Positions 1 to 5,630 of a stretch of 5,702 nucleotides of DNA are shown here, in pieces. This stretch comes from CAYWPG01 sp964460035 (lineage in GTDB: Bacteria > Pseudomonadota > Gammaproteobacteria > Nitrococcales > AK92). Position 1 is the first letter of the stretch, and each line of letters opens with the position of its first letter. The translations under genes were made by a program, and so were the position numbers. The stretch covers positions 1-5,702 of the forward strand of contig CAYWPG010000066.1 of NCBI GenBank assembly GCA_964460035.1, in the 5' to 3' direction. The notes under the pieces are model-generated. The model ran no database searches. It worked only from the letters and a program-made list of their open reading frames with translations, and was not told where the DNA came from.

Positions 1-869
1 GGGTAGTCCTTTTGCGACCACACCTTGGTCAGGTCGAACGGGTTGAAGCGATAGTGCCGCGCCTCGGCCGCCGGCATGACCTGTACCTTGAGCGTCCAGC
101 TCGGGTAGTCGCCGCGCTTGATCGCCGCGTAAAGATCGTCGTGCAGATAAGTCGGGTTCTTGCCGCCGATTTCCGCAGCTTCCTCGCTGGTCAAGCAGCG
201 AATACCCTGGTCGGTCTTGAAGTGAAACTTGACCCAGAATACCTCGCCGCTGGCGTTCACCCACTGAAAGGTATGCGAGCCGAAACCGTCCATGTTGCGG
301 TAGGAGGCGGGGATTCCGCGGTCGCCGAAAAGCCAGGTGAACTGGTGCGTGGCCTCGGGCGAGCGGGAGAAGAAATCCCAGACGTTGTCCGGCTCCTGGC
401 GGTTGGTATGAGGGTCGGGTTTCTGGCTGTGTATGAAGTCGGGGAACTTGATGCCGTCACGCAAGAAGAATATCGGCGTATTGTTGCCTACCAGGTCCCA
501 GTTGCCGTCCTCGGTATAGAACTTGACGGCAAAGCCGCGAGGATCGCGGGCGACATCGGCCGCGCCGCGCGAGCCAGCAACGGTGGAGAAACGCGCGAAT
601 AGCGGCGTTCGCTTGCCCGCTGCCTCGAATAGCTTCATTCGCGTCCACTGCGCCACGTTGGGGTGGGTTACTTCCAGGTACCCGTACGCGCCGGTACCCA
701 CCGCGTGTACTACGCGCTCGGGAATGCGCTCGCGGTTGAAGCGGGCAAGTTTCTCGATCAGATGACCGTCCTGCAGCAGCACCGGGCCGCTGGCGCCAGC
801 GGTTTGCGAGTACTGGTTATTGGCCACAGGCGCGCCGGACTCGGTGGTTAGAGTAGTTAGCTTGGTCAT
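1..869 (-). CDS. Monofunctional heme catalase, N-terminal 289 codons (gene continues beyond the window)
   Basis: This enzyme converts hydrogen peroxide to water and oxygen using heme b. Reading leftward from ATG at 867-869, the frame stays open to the window edge. About 290 of the roughly 480-500 residues typical of small-subunit catalases are present. The N-terminus (SGAPVANNQYSQTAG, then GPVLLQDGHLIEKLARFNRERIPERVVHA) is characteristic of the family, and no signal peptide is seen, so the protein is probably cytoplasmic. The distal catalytic His is H55 in RVVHAVG. The conserved RFSTVAG lies near residue 94. The active-site Asn is in DLVGNNTPIFF near residue 129, followed by FIHSQKPDPHTN. The proximal heme-ligand Tyr would lie beyond the edge and cannot be checked. 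The usual Lys two residues after the catalytic His is Val here. The start is supported by AAGGAG, 5 bases upstream of the ATG on the minus strand. The upstream region holds an OxyR-like site. The family call is secure; the clade (katA-like) is inferred. Confidence 0.96.
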   Translation of the reverse strand, partial: MTKLTTLTTESGAPVANNQYSQTAGASGPVLLQDGHLIEKLARFNRERIPERVVHAVGTGAYGYLEVTHPNVAQWTRMKLFEAAGKRTPLFARFSTVAGSRGAADVARDPRGFAVKFYTEDGNWDLVGNNTPIFFLRDGIKFPDFIHSQKPDPHTNRQEPDNVWDFFSRSPEATHQFTWLFGDRGIPASYRNMDGFGSHTFQWVNASGEVFWVKFHFKTDQGIRCLTSEEAAEIGGKNPTYLHDDLYAAIKRGDYPSWTLKVQVMPAAEARHYRFNPFDLTKVWSQKDY

Positions 870-872
870 CGG

Positions 873-880
873 AACTCCTT
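873..880 (-). promoter_or_regulatory. Ribosome binding site of the catalase gene
   Basis: On the minus strand AAGGAGTT lies just upstream of the catalase ATG, with 5 bases between the AAGGAG core and the start codon. This is close to the ideal Shine-Dalgarno sequence and fixes the start at 867-869, suggesting efficient translation. Confidence 0.85.
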
Positions 881-937
881 GCAGGCAGTTTTTCATTGGA
901 ACAACTGCAGAATGCCGACAAGAAGTTGATGATGGAA

Positions 938-974
938 ATGAATTGATCTTATTAAGTTGATAGGTGGGCTCTAT
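938..974. promoter_or_regulatory. Putative OxyR operator upstream of catalase
   Basis: The plus strand shows four tetranucleotides at exact 7-base spacing: ATGA (938-941), TTAT (949-952), ATAG (960-963) and CTAT (971-974). The known OxyR consensus is ATAG-N7-CTAT-N7-ATAG-N7-CTAT over 37 bp. Two quarter sites here are perfect, one matches 3 of 4 and one 2 of 4, giving 13 of 16 core positions. The internal T preferred at the second spacer position is present in both halves of the plus-strand reading, but the internal A is absent from both. The site ends 68 bases upstream of the catalase start codon, and catalase is a classic OxyR target. No oxyR gene is in the window, so the regulator is inferred. 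Confidence 0.6.
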
Positions 975-1002
975 CGTGGAAGGCGTTAAACGCCTTCCAC
1001 GA
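974..1002 (-). terminator. Perfect 13-bp hairpin after the baeRF gene, putative terminator
   Basis: The arms TCGTGGAAGGCGT (974-986) and its exact complement (990-1002) flank a 3-base loop. The arms begin 11 bases past the stop codon of the minus-strand baeRF gene. That position and the perfect stem suggest transcript termination or 3'-end protection, insulating the catalase promoter. There is no U-tract after the stem on either strand, so it is not a canonical intrinsic terminator. Its left edge touches the OxyR-like site, and a role as a DNA-level binding site is an alternative. Confidence 0.5.
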
Positions 1003-1013
1003 CAGCTTGCGGT

Positions 1014-1544
1014 TCAGCCGGGCGGGATCCGGCCCTTGCGCGGCGGCAGGTAGCCGTCGTTGGCGAGCCGCTGGTGCAGCTCATGGGGCGTGAAGCTCGT
1101 AAGATCCTTGGGCACTTCCCTCAGCTCTACCTTGTTGGCCAGTTTGCTATTGATCGCTGGGCGCATGAAACCGAGCATCTGCTTCTCGGCGCACAGCACG
1201 ACCCGCTTGAGTCGATTGCGTTTGATGACGCGCTCCAGTTCGTCTACGACCAGCTTGGCGAAGGCGATGTTGTTGTCGCGCTCGTTTTGCTCGCGATGCT
1301 CATCGTAATTGTGGTGAGGGATGCCGGTCGTTTGCTGCACACGCTGGCCCTGGATGTGTTCTCGATGGGCGCCCCGCCGGGTATCGGTCCATATATCCGC
1401 CTCGCTGGCCTTGCGCTGAGGGTTTTCCAGCGCGCGGCGTTCGACCAGATTCGGTCCTCCATCGAACTCCGGCACCTCGGCCTCCTCCAACGTGAATATC
1501 CGAGCCCGCGCGATCTCGGCAGCCACAACCCCATATTGGCTCAT
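1014..1544 (-). CDS. Host-attachment family protein (baeRF, eRF1-like)
   Basis: This 176-residue protein matches the family annotated as 'protein required for attachment to host cells' (Host_attach). That family has been described as related to bacterial/archaeal eRF1-like release factors (baeRF). The N-terminus MSQYGVVAAEIARARIFTL matches the family's opening strand and ARARIF motif. The Asn-Pro and Asp-x-x-(T/S)-D segments follow at residues 41-54. The C-terminal half has a helix (AFAKLVVDELERVIKRN), then LKRVVLCAEKQMLGFMRPAI and VPKDLTSFTPHELHQRL, the family's most typical signature. No GGQ tripeptide, signal peptide or membrane segment is seen. The start is supported by GGGAG about 9 bases upstream on the minus strand. 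It lies upstream of catalase in the same orientation, separated by a hairpin, and is divergent from the asmA-family gene. The true biochemical role is unknown: the attachment name is historical, and the release-factor relation is a structural inference. Confidence 0.85.
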   Translation of the reverse strand: MSQYGVVAAEIARARIFTLEEAEVPEFDGGPNLVERRALENPQRKASEADIWTDTRRGAHREHIQGQRVQQTTGIPHHNYDEHREQNERDNNIAFAKLVVDELERVIKRNRLKRVVLCAEKQMLGFMRPAINSKLANKVELREVPKDLTSFTPHELHQRLANDGYLPPRKGRIPPG

Positions 1545-1847
1545 ATCGTTCTCCCGTCGTCTTGGAACTGTCCGCGGATCTCCTGTCCGCCGCCCGTAGT
1601 AGGTATCCTTCGCCGGACTGGCAGGCTGCTGCTGGATCCCGCCTGCAGCCGGCGCGGTCTGCTTACGGCCGCTTCGCGCCTGCGCGAAACCAATGCGAAC
1701 AGAGCCTTGTCTTGTCTTGGGGTGCTGGGTTCTTTACTCCAATATGTCATCCTTCTTTGCGTGACTGATAACAACGCGGCTCGTTTTCTCTGCGCCAGCG
1801 TCTGGTCGGGCAGGCGCGACGCGAGCCGCCACATTCGAGGAGCTGCA
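1545..1847. other. Divergent intergenic region between the baeRF and asmA-family genes
   Basis: This 303-base spacer lies between two divergent start codons and should hold promoters for both genes. I see no convincing protein; the short open frames in it lack family resemblance. On the plus strand ATGTCA (1744-1749) and GATAAC (1767-1772), 17 bases apart, each match 4 of 6 positions of the sigma-70 boxes and are a weak candidate for the asmA-family gene. On the minus strand, revcomp reading gives CTGCCA-N17-TACTAC ahead of the baeRF gene, which is weaker still. Short inverted repeats are present: TTCGCG/CGCGAA around a 4-base loop (1673-1688), and GCAGGC/GCCTGC (1621-1626 and 1641-1646). No tRNA or known riboswitch is recognised. 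Confidence 0.5.
1837..1842 (+). promoter_or_regulatory. Ribosome binding site that fixes the asmA-family start
   Basis: GAGGAG sits 5 bases before the ATG at 1848. The frame is open for another 774 bases upstream to an ATG at 1074, but that stretch is antisense to the baeRF gene. This strong Shine-Dalgarno, followed at once by a membrane anchor and the AsmA N-terminal motif, shows that 1848 is the real start. Confidence 0.88.
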
Positions 1848-4094
1848 ATGGGTCGGCTGCTGAAATGGTTTGCCATCGGTCTGCTGGGACTGGTGTTGTT
1901 GGTGGTGCTCGCCATCGGCGCTGTCGTGATGTTCGTCGATCCCAATGACTATAGGGACGAGATCGCGCAAGCCGTGCAGGAGCGGATGGGGCGCGAGCTG
2001 CGCATAGACGGGGAGATCAGGCTATCGTTCTGGCCTTGGCTGGGCCTGGAGATCGGACGCACGACCTTGGCCGATGCCGAAGGCTTCGGTTCCGAGCCGT
2101 TCGCGCAGATCGACCGCGCTTATCTGGCGGTGGAGGTGCTGCCGCTGCTGCGCCGACAGGTGGTACTGGACACCATCGCCCTGGAGGGTGTGCAGGCGCG
2201 GCTTATCGTCGACGAGCAAGGCCGCGGCAACTGGGAGGGGCTGATCGAACAGGCCGCGGAGCCGGAGCCGGCCCGCGAGCCCGCGCCGGAGCGGGAACCG
2301 GAGTCCGGCGGCGCGCCGGTGATGGTGGCGGATATTGGCGGTCTGCGGCTGATCGATGCCGCTGTCTCCTATGAGGATAGGCGAACCGGGGAACGCTACG
2401 AGGCCAGCCCCCTCAATCTGCAGATCGACCGTGTGCGCTTCGACGAGCCGGTGCCCGTTGCGGCGGACTGGGTGGCCCGGCTCCCGGATGGCAGCGAGAT
2501 AAGCGGGCGCCTGGAGACCGCGTTGGTGTTCGATCAAGCGCTCAGCCGGCTGCAGGCACAGGCTCTGAAGGCGGATGTGGCTGCCCGGCTGGCCGATGGC
2601 CTGCAGGCCGGGGTTCAGGTCGCCGCCTCCGTGTCGTTCACCGACTCGTTCGAGCAGGCCAGCGTACAAAACTTCGAGTTGCGAGGCAGCGCGAAAGGAG
2701 CCGGCATCCCCGGCGGCGAACAGCAGGTGCGCGTGCAAGCGCCGCGCATCGATGCCGACCTGGCCGCCGGCCGCTACTCGGTACCGGAATTGTTGCTGCA
2801 GGCGGCAGGCGTGGATATGCGCTTGCGTGCCGAGGCGATGCAGCACGGCGATGACCTGCAGGCCAGCGCCGATGTCGAGATTGCGTCTTTCGATGCGCGC
2901 GCGCTCATGCAGCGGCTGGATATTGCAGAGCCCGAGCGCGCCGACCCAGGCACGCTTGCTCGTGTGGACGGTGCCGCTGCCATCCGTTGGGAAAACGGAC
3001 AACTGGTCGTAAACGAACTGCGCCTGCGGCTGGACGACACCACGCTGGCCGGCAATGCCAAAGTGCGCTCGTTCGACGGCCCCGCGGTGGATTTCGCGCT
3101 CGCCGTCGATGCGATAGACCTCGATCGCTACCTGCCGCCCCCAGCCGAAGAGGAGGAGACCGCCGAGTCCTCCGAAGGGGGCGAAGGCAGCGGTGAGCTG
3201 GACCTGCCCATAGACTTGCTGCGCGGCTTGGACGTCAACGGCGAGTTCAAGGTGGGGCGCTTGCAGGTGACGGGCCTGCAGCTCGCCGATCTGCGGGCAG
3301 TGCTGCGTGCGGACGGCGGCCAGCTGCGGCTGGCGCCGGTGAGCGCCAACCTGTACCAGGGGCAGTTTGCGGGCGACGTGCTGCTCGATGTGCGTAGCGA
3401 TACCCCGCGCCTTACCGTCAAGCAACGTCTTGAGAGTGTGCAGACCGGTCCTTTGCTGGAGGATATGTTGGGAGAGGACTGGGTGACCGGGCGGGGTGAC
3501 GTGGAGATGGATCTCGCGATGGCCGGCAACAGCATAGATGCCTGGTTGAAAAGTTTGAGCGGCAGCGGTCGCTTTGCCCTCAACGACGGCACGATACGCG
3601 GTATCAACATCGCCCAGGAGATCCGTGTTGCCGAAGCGAAGCTGCGTCAGCAGCAGGTGCCCGACGAGCCGGCCCGTCAAACCGATTTCGCCCGCCTCAC
3701 CGGCAGTTTCACCGCGCGCGGCGGCATCATTCGCAACGACGACCTGGCTGGCCAGTCGCCGTTGCTGCGGATCAGCGGCCAAGGGCAGGTGAATCTGGTC
3801 GAGTCCACCATCGATTATCGGTTGACCACCAACATCGTGGGTACCCTGACCGGCGCCGATGGCCGCTCGCTCGATGAGGTTAGGCGCGTGCCCGTGCCGG
3901 TGCGCATCCGCGGCCCGCTGGACGATTTCAGCGTGCAGGTGGATCTGCAGGCGGCATTGATGGATCTGTACGGCGAGGAGCTGCGCGAGCGTGCCTCCGA
4001 GGAAGAGGAGCAGATCAAGGAGCGGTTGCGCAAACAGCAGGAGCGCCTGCAGCGCCGCGCCGAAGAAGCCGTGCGCGGTCTGCTGGGGCGCTAG
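1848..4094 (+). CDS. asmA: AsmA family protein
   Basis: This 748-residue AsmA-like protein belongs to the AsmA/TamB/YhdP group of inner-membrane-anchored periplasmic proteins. The group is linked to outer-membrane assembly and, for several members, to lipid transport between membranes. Residues 8-30 form one hydrophobic anchor after MGRLLKW. The AsmA N-terminal signature follows at about 31-70 (DPNDYRDEIAQAVQ, GRELRIDGEI, FWPWLGLEIG). Repeated beta-strand segments fill the middle, consistent with a bridge-like beta structure. The C-terminal AsmA domain is marked by GSGRFALNDGTIRGINIA near residues 570-587. Two low-complexity linkers stand out: a Glu/Pro-rich one near 137-155 and an acidic Glu/Ser/Gly one near 430-450. 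The last 40 residues form a highly charged Glu/Arg helix, probably a coiled coil. It is longer than E. coli AsmA (about 617 residues), mostly through these linkers and the tail. The symbol follows family resemblance; orthology to E. coli asmA is not proven. Confidence 0.93.
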   Translation: MGRLLKWFAIGLLGLVLLVVLAIGAVVMFVDPNDYRDEIAQAVQERMGRELRIDGEIRLSFWPWLGLEIGRTTLADAEGFGSEPFAQIDRAYLAVEVLPLLRRQVVLDTIALEGVQARLIVDEQGRGNWEGLIEQAAEPEPAREPAPEREPESGGAPVMVADIGGLRLIDAAVSYEDRRTGERYEASPLNLQIDRVRFDEPVPVAADWVARLPDGSEISGRLETALVFDQALSRLQAQALKADVAARLADGLQAGVQVAASVSFTDSFEQASVQNFELRGSAKGAGIPGGEQQVRVQAPRIDADLAAGRYSVPELLLQAAGVDMRLRAEAMQHGDDLQASADVEIASFDARALMQRLDIAEPERADPGTLARVDGAAAIRWENGQLVVNELRLRLDDTTLAGNAKVRSFDGPAVDFALAVDAIDLDRYLPPPAEEEETAESSEGGEGSGELDLPIDLLRGLDVNGEFKVGRLQVTGLQLADLRAVLRADGGQLRLAPVSANLYQGQFAGDVLLDVRSDTPRLTVKQRLESVQTGPLLEDMLGEDWVTGRGDVEMDLAMAGNSIDAWLKSLSGSGRFALNDGTIRGINIAQEIRVAEAKLRQQQVPDEPARQTDFARLTGSFTARGGIIRNDDLAGQSPLLRISGQGQVNLVESTIDYRLTTNIVGTLTGADGRSLDEVRRVPVPVRIRGPLDDFSVQVDLQAALMDLYGEELRERASEEEEQIKERLRKQQERLQRRAEEAVRGLLGR

Positions 4095-4126
4095 CCGCGT
4101 CAAGCAGCGCGTGGCGGATGCCTCGG

Positions 4127-4157
4127 GGCGGGGGCGCTTGGGTGCAAGCCCCCCGCC
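4127..4157 (+). terminator. GC-rich hairpin downstream of the asmA-family gene, putative terminator
   Basis: An 8-bp G/C stem (4127-4134 with 4150-4157) continues after one bulged C (4135) into a 5-bp stem (4136-4140 with 4145-4149), closed by the loop GGTG. It lies 33 bases after the asmA-family stop. The stem is very stable but no T-run follows, so termination is plausible rather than shown. Folding on the RNA could also slow decay or set the level of mutY transcript. Confidence 0.45.
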
Positions 4158-4159
4158 TA

Positions 4160-4183
4160 GGGTACGATCTCGGATCGTCACCC
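4160..4183 (+). other. Second hairpin before mutY
   Basis: GGGT-ACGATC (4160-4169) pairs with GATCGT (4173-4178) and, after one bulged C (4179), with ACCC (4180-4183), around the loop TCG. The 10-bp stem starts 2 bases after the first hairpin. The ACGATC/GATCGT dyad could be a DNA-level operator or an RNA stem in the mutY leader. The function is unknown. Confidence 0.4.
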
Positions 4184-4232
4184 AATACTACCGCGCCGAG
4201 CGGGCCTTCAACGCAACGTCAAGCATCCTGCC

Positions 4233-5309
4233 ATGCCGCAACACTCAGCATCAGACGACTTCAGCGCCAGGGTTCTCGCCTGGTTCGACGCGCACGGCCG
4301 CCATGATCTGCCCTGGCAGCATCCGGCCACGCCCTACCGGGTCTGGGTCTCCGAGGTCATGCTGCAGCAGACCCAGGTCGTGACCGTCATTCCCTATTTC
4401 GAAACGTTCATGCAGCGCTTCCCCGATGTGGCCACGCTTGCCGCCGCGGATCAGGACGAGGTGCTGCACCTGTGGTCCGGTCTGGGCTACTACGCCCGCG
4501 CACGCAACCTTCACAAAGCCGCCCAGGTCATAGTTGCCGAACATGGCGGCCAGTTCCCGGAGGACTTCGACGCCGTGCTGGCGCTGCCCGGCATAGGCCG
4601 CTCCACGGCCGGCGCCATTCTCTCGCTGGGACTGGGGCAAAGGCATCCTATCCTGGATGGCAATGTCAAACGCGTGCTTGCGCGCCACGCAGCCGTCCCG
4701 GGATGGCCGGGCGAGGCCGCGGTTGCGCGACGCCTGTGGGAGCTTGCGGAGAGCTACACGCCCCAGGAGCGCTGCGGCGATTACAACCAGGCGATGATGG
4801 ACTTGGGAGCAACCCTGTGCACTCGCGCCCGGCCTGCCTGCGAACGCTGTCCGATAGCGGACGATTGCGCCGCCTATGCTGCCGGTACGCCACGCGCTTA
4901 TCCGCATCCCAAGCCGCGGCGCGAGTCGCCGCGGCGACACGTATTCATGCTCTTGCTAGAACGCGAGGGCGAGCTCTTGCTGGAGCGTAGACCGCCCAGC
5001 GGTATCTGGGGAGGGCTGTGGAGCCTGCCCGAATGCGAGCCAGGCGACGACTGGCGCCGCTACTGCCGTGAGCGTTATGGGCTGGAAGCTGTCGAACACG
5101 AGGAGTGGGAGCCGCTGGTTCATACCTTCAGCCACTTTCAGTTGCATATCACGCCCATTCACGTCAGGGTGGAGGAGGCCGCAACTGGCATAATGGATGC
5201 TGCCGACACCGTCTGGTATAACTCGCAGGCGCCGCAGGCGCGAGGGGTCGCGGCACCCATCGAGCGCTTGCTAGGACAGTGGCAGCAACGAGTTTTCCAT
5301 GGAGATTGA
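4233..5309 (+). CDS. mutY: Adenine DNA glycosylase MutY
   Basis: MutY excises adenine mispaired with 8-oxoguanine (and with G), preventing G:C to T:A changes as part of the GO repair system. The protein has 358 residues, close to the usual 350. The catalytic HhH-GPD domain covers about 10-212. It shows the catalytic Glu E41 in WVSEVMLQQTQV, SGLGYYARARN at 82-92, the helix-hairpin-helix LPGIGRSTAGAI at 118-129, and the catalytic Asp D142 in ILDGNVKR. The 4Fe-4S loop C196-x6-C203-x2-C206-x5-C212 is complete. A NUDIX-like C-terminal domain (about 234-350) reads 8-oxoG. It includes GIWGGLWSLPE and the F299-S300-H301 loop (HTFSHF). No catalytic residue is missing. The ATG at 4233 gives the expected N-terminus, but no clear Shine-Dalgarno precedes it; two hairpins lie upstream. 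It is very probably co-transcribed with yggX. Confidence 0.98.
   Translation: MPQHSASDDFSARVLAWFDAHGRHDLPWQHPATPYRVWVSEVMLQQTQVVTVIPYFETFMQRFPDVATLAAADQDEVLHLWSGLGYYARARNLHKAAQVIVAEHGGQFPEDFDAVLALPGIGRSTAGAILSLGLGQRHPILDGNVKRVLARHAAVPGWPGEAAVARRLWELAESYTPQERCGDYNQAMMDLGATLCTRARPACERCPIADDCAAYAAGTPRAYPHPKPRRESPRRHVFMLLLEREGELLLERRPPSGIWGGLWSLPECEPGDDWRRYCRERYGLEAVEHEEWEPLVHTFSHFQLHITPIHVRVEEAATGIMDAADTVWYNSQAPQARGVAAPIERLLGQWQQRVFHGD
5301..5304 (+). promoter_or_regulatory. Ribosome binding site of yggX inside the end of mutY
   Basis: GGAG lies 7 bases before the ATG at 5312 and overlaps the last codons of mutY. It favours 5312 over an in-frame ATG at 5279, which would add 11 residues not typical of the family and would overlap mutY. 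Translational coupling with mutY is likely. Confidence 0.8.
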
Positions 5310-5311
5310 AC

Positions 5312-5578
5312 ATGACGCGAATGGTTAACTGCATAAAGCTGGGCCGCGAGGCCGAGGGCCTGGCCCGTCCGCCCTATCCGGGCGAGCTGGGGCAGCGGAT
5401 CTTCGAGAACGTCTCCAAGGAAGCCTGGCAAGACTGGCTGCGGCACCAGACCATACTCATCAACGAGTACAGACTCACGCCCATAGACCCGAAGGCGCGG
5501 GAATTCCTGGTCAAGGAAATGGAGAATTTCTTCTTCGGCAGCGGCTCTGCCACCCCGCCGGAGTACCGACCCAAGTAA
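5312..5578 (+). CDS. yggX: Fe(2+)-trafficking protein YggX
   Basis: This 88-residue protein is a full-length member of the small cytoplasmic YggX family (E. coli YggX is about 91 residues). In enteric bacteria YggX is linked to protection of Fe-S clusters from oxidants and to handling of labile iron. The family pattern is complete: a single N-terminal Cys (C7) in VNCIKLGREAEGL, then YPGELGQRIF (22-31), SKEAW with QTILINEYRL, and the C-terminal KEMENFFFG. It begins 2 bases after the mutY stop and has its own GGAG, so the two genes form an operon. The pairing makes sense because MutY is an Fe-S enzyme working on oxidised DNA. No terminator is visible before the tRNA promoter, so some read-through into the tRNA gene is possible. 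Confidence 0.96.
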   Translation: MTRMVNCIKLGREAEGLARPPYPGELGQRIFENVSKEAWQDWLRHQTILINEYRLTPIDPKAREFLVKEMENFFFGSGSATPPEYRPK

Positions 5579-5585
5579 GAGCCTC

Positions 5586-5614
5586 TTGACGCTGCGCGGC
5601 ATATCGGGTGAAAT
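5586..5614 (+). promoter_or_regulatory. Sigma-70 promoter of tRNA-Phe with GC-rich discriminator
   Basis: TTGACG (5586-5591) matches 5 of 6 positions of the -35 box and TGAAAT (5609-5614) 4 of 6 of the -10 box, with the ideal 17-base spacer. GGGCGC follows directly, the G/C-rich discriminator known from stringently controlled stable RNA promoters. Transcription would begin near 5621, about 10 bases before the tRNA. It starts 8 bases after the yggX stop. Confidence 0.7.
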
Positions 5615-5630
5615 GGGCGCCTCTTCCGGA

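Noticed and set aside
12..602. A 196-codon plus-strand open frame at the left end.
   Set aside because: It lies antisense to the catalase, which matches its family along the whole visible length. The shadow frame shows no known motif.
1562..1768. A possible small protein of 68 residues in the divergent spacer.
   Set aside because: There is no good ribosome binding site and no recognisable motif, and it lies where promoters of two divergent genes are expected.
1074..1847. In-frame upstream extension of the asmA-family gene giving a 1006-residue protein.
   Set aside because: The extension is antisense to the baeRF gene and has no family resemblance. The strong GAGGAG before the ATG at 1848, followed by the membrane anchor, fixes the start there.
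2022..4181. A 719-codon open frame on the minus strand, antisense to nearly the whole asmA-family gene.
   Set aside because: Long antisense frames are expected opposite GC-rich genes. The translation is low-complexity, rich in His/Gln/Arg/Leu, with no recognisable domain, while the plus strand encodes a clear AsmA protein.
5279..5311. Earlier ATG for yggX at 5279.
   Set aside because: It would overlap mutY by 31 bases and add residues not seen in the family. The ATG at 5312 has GGAG at proper spacing and yields the standard MTR...C7 N-terminus.
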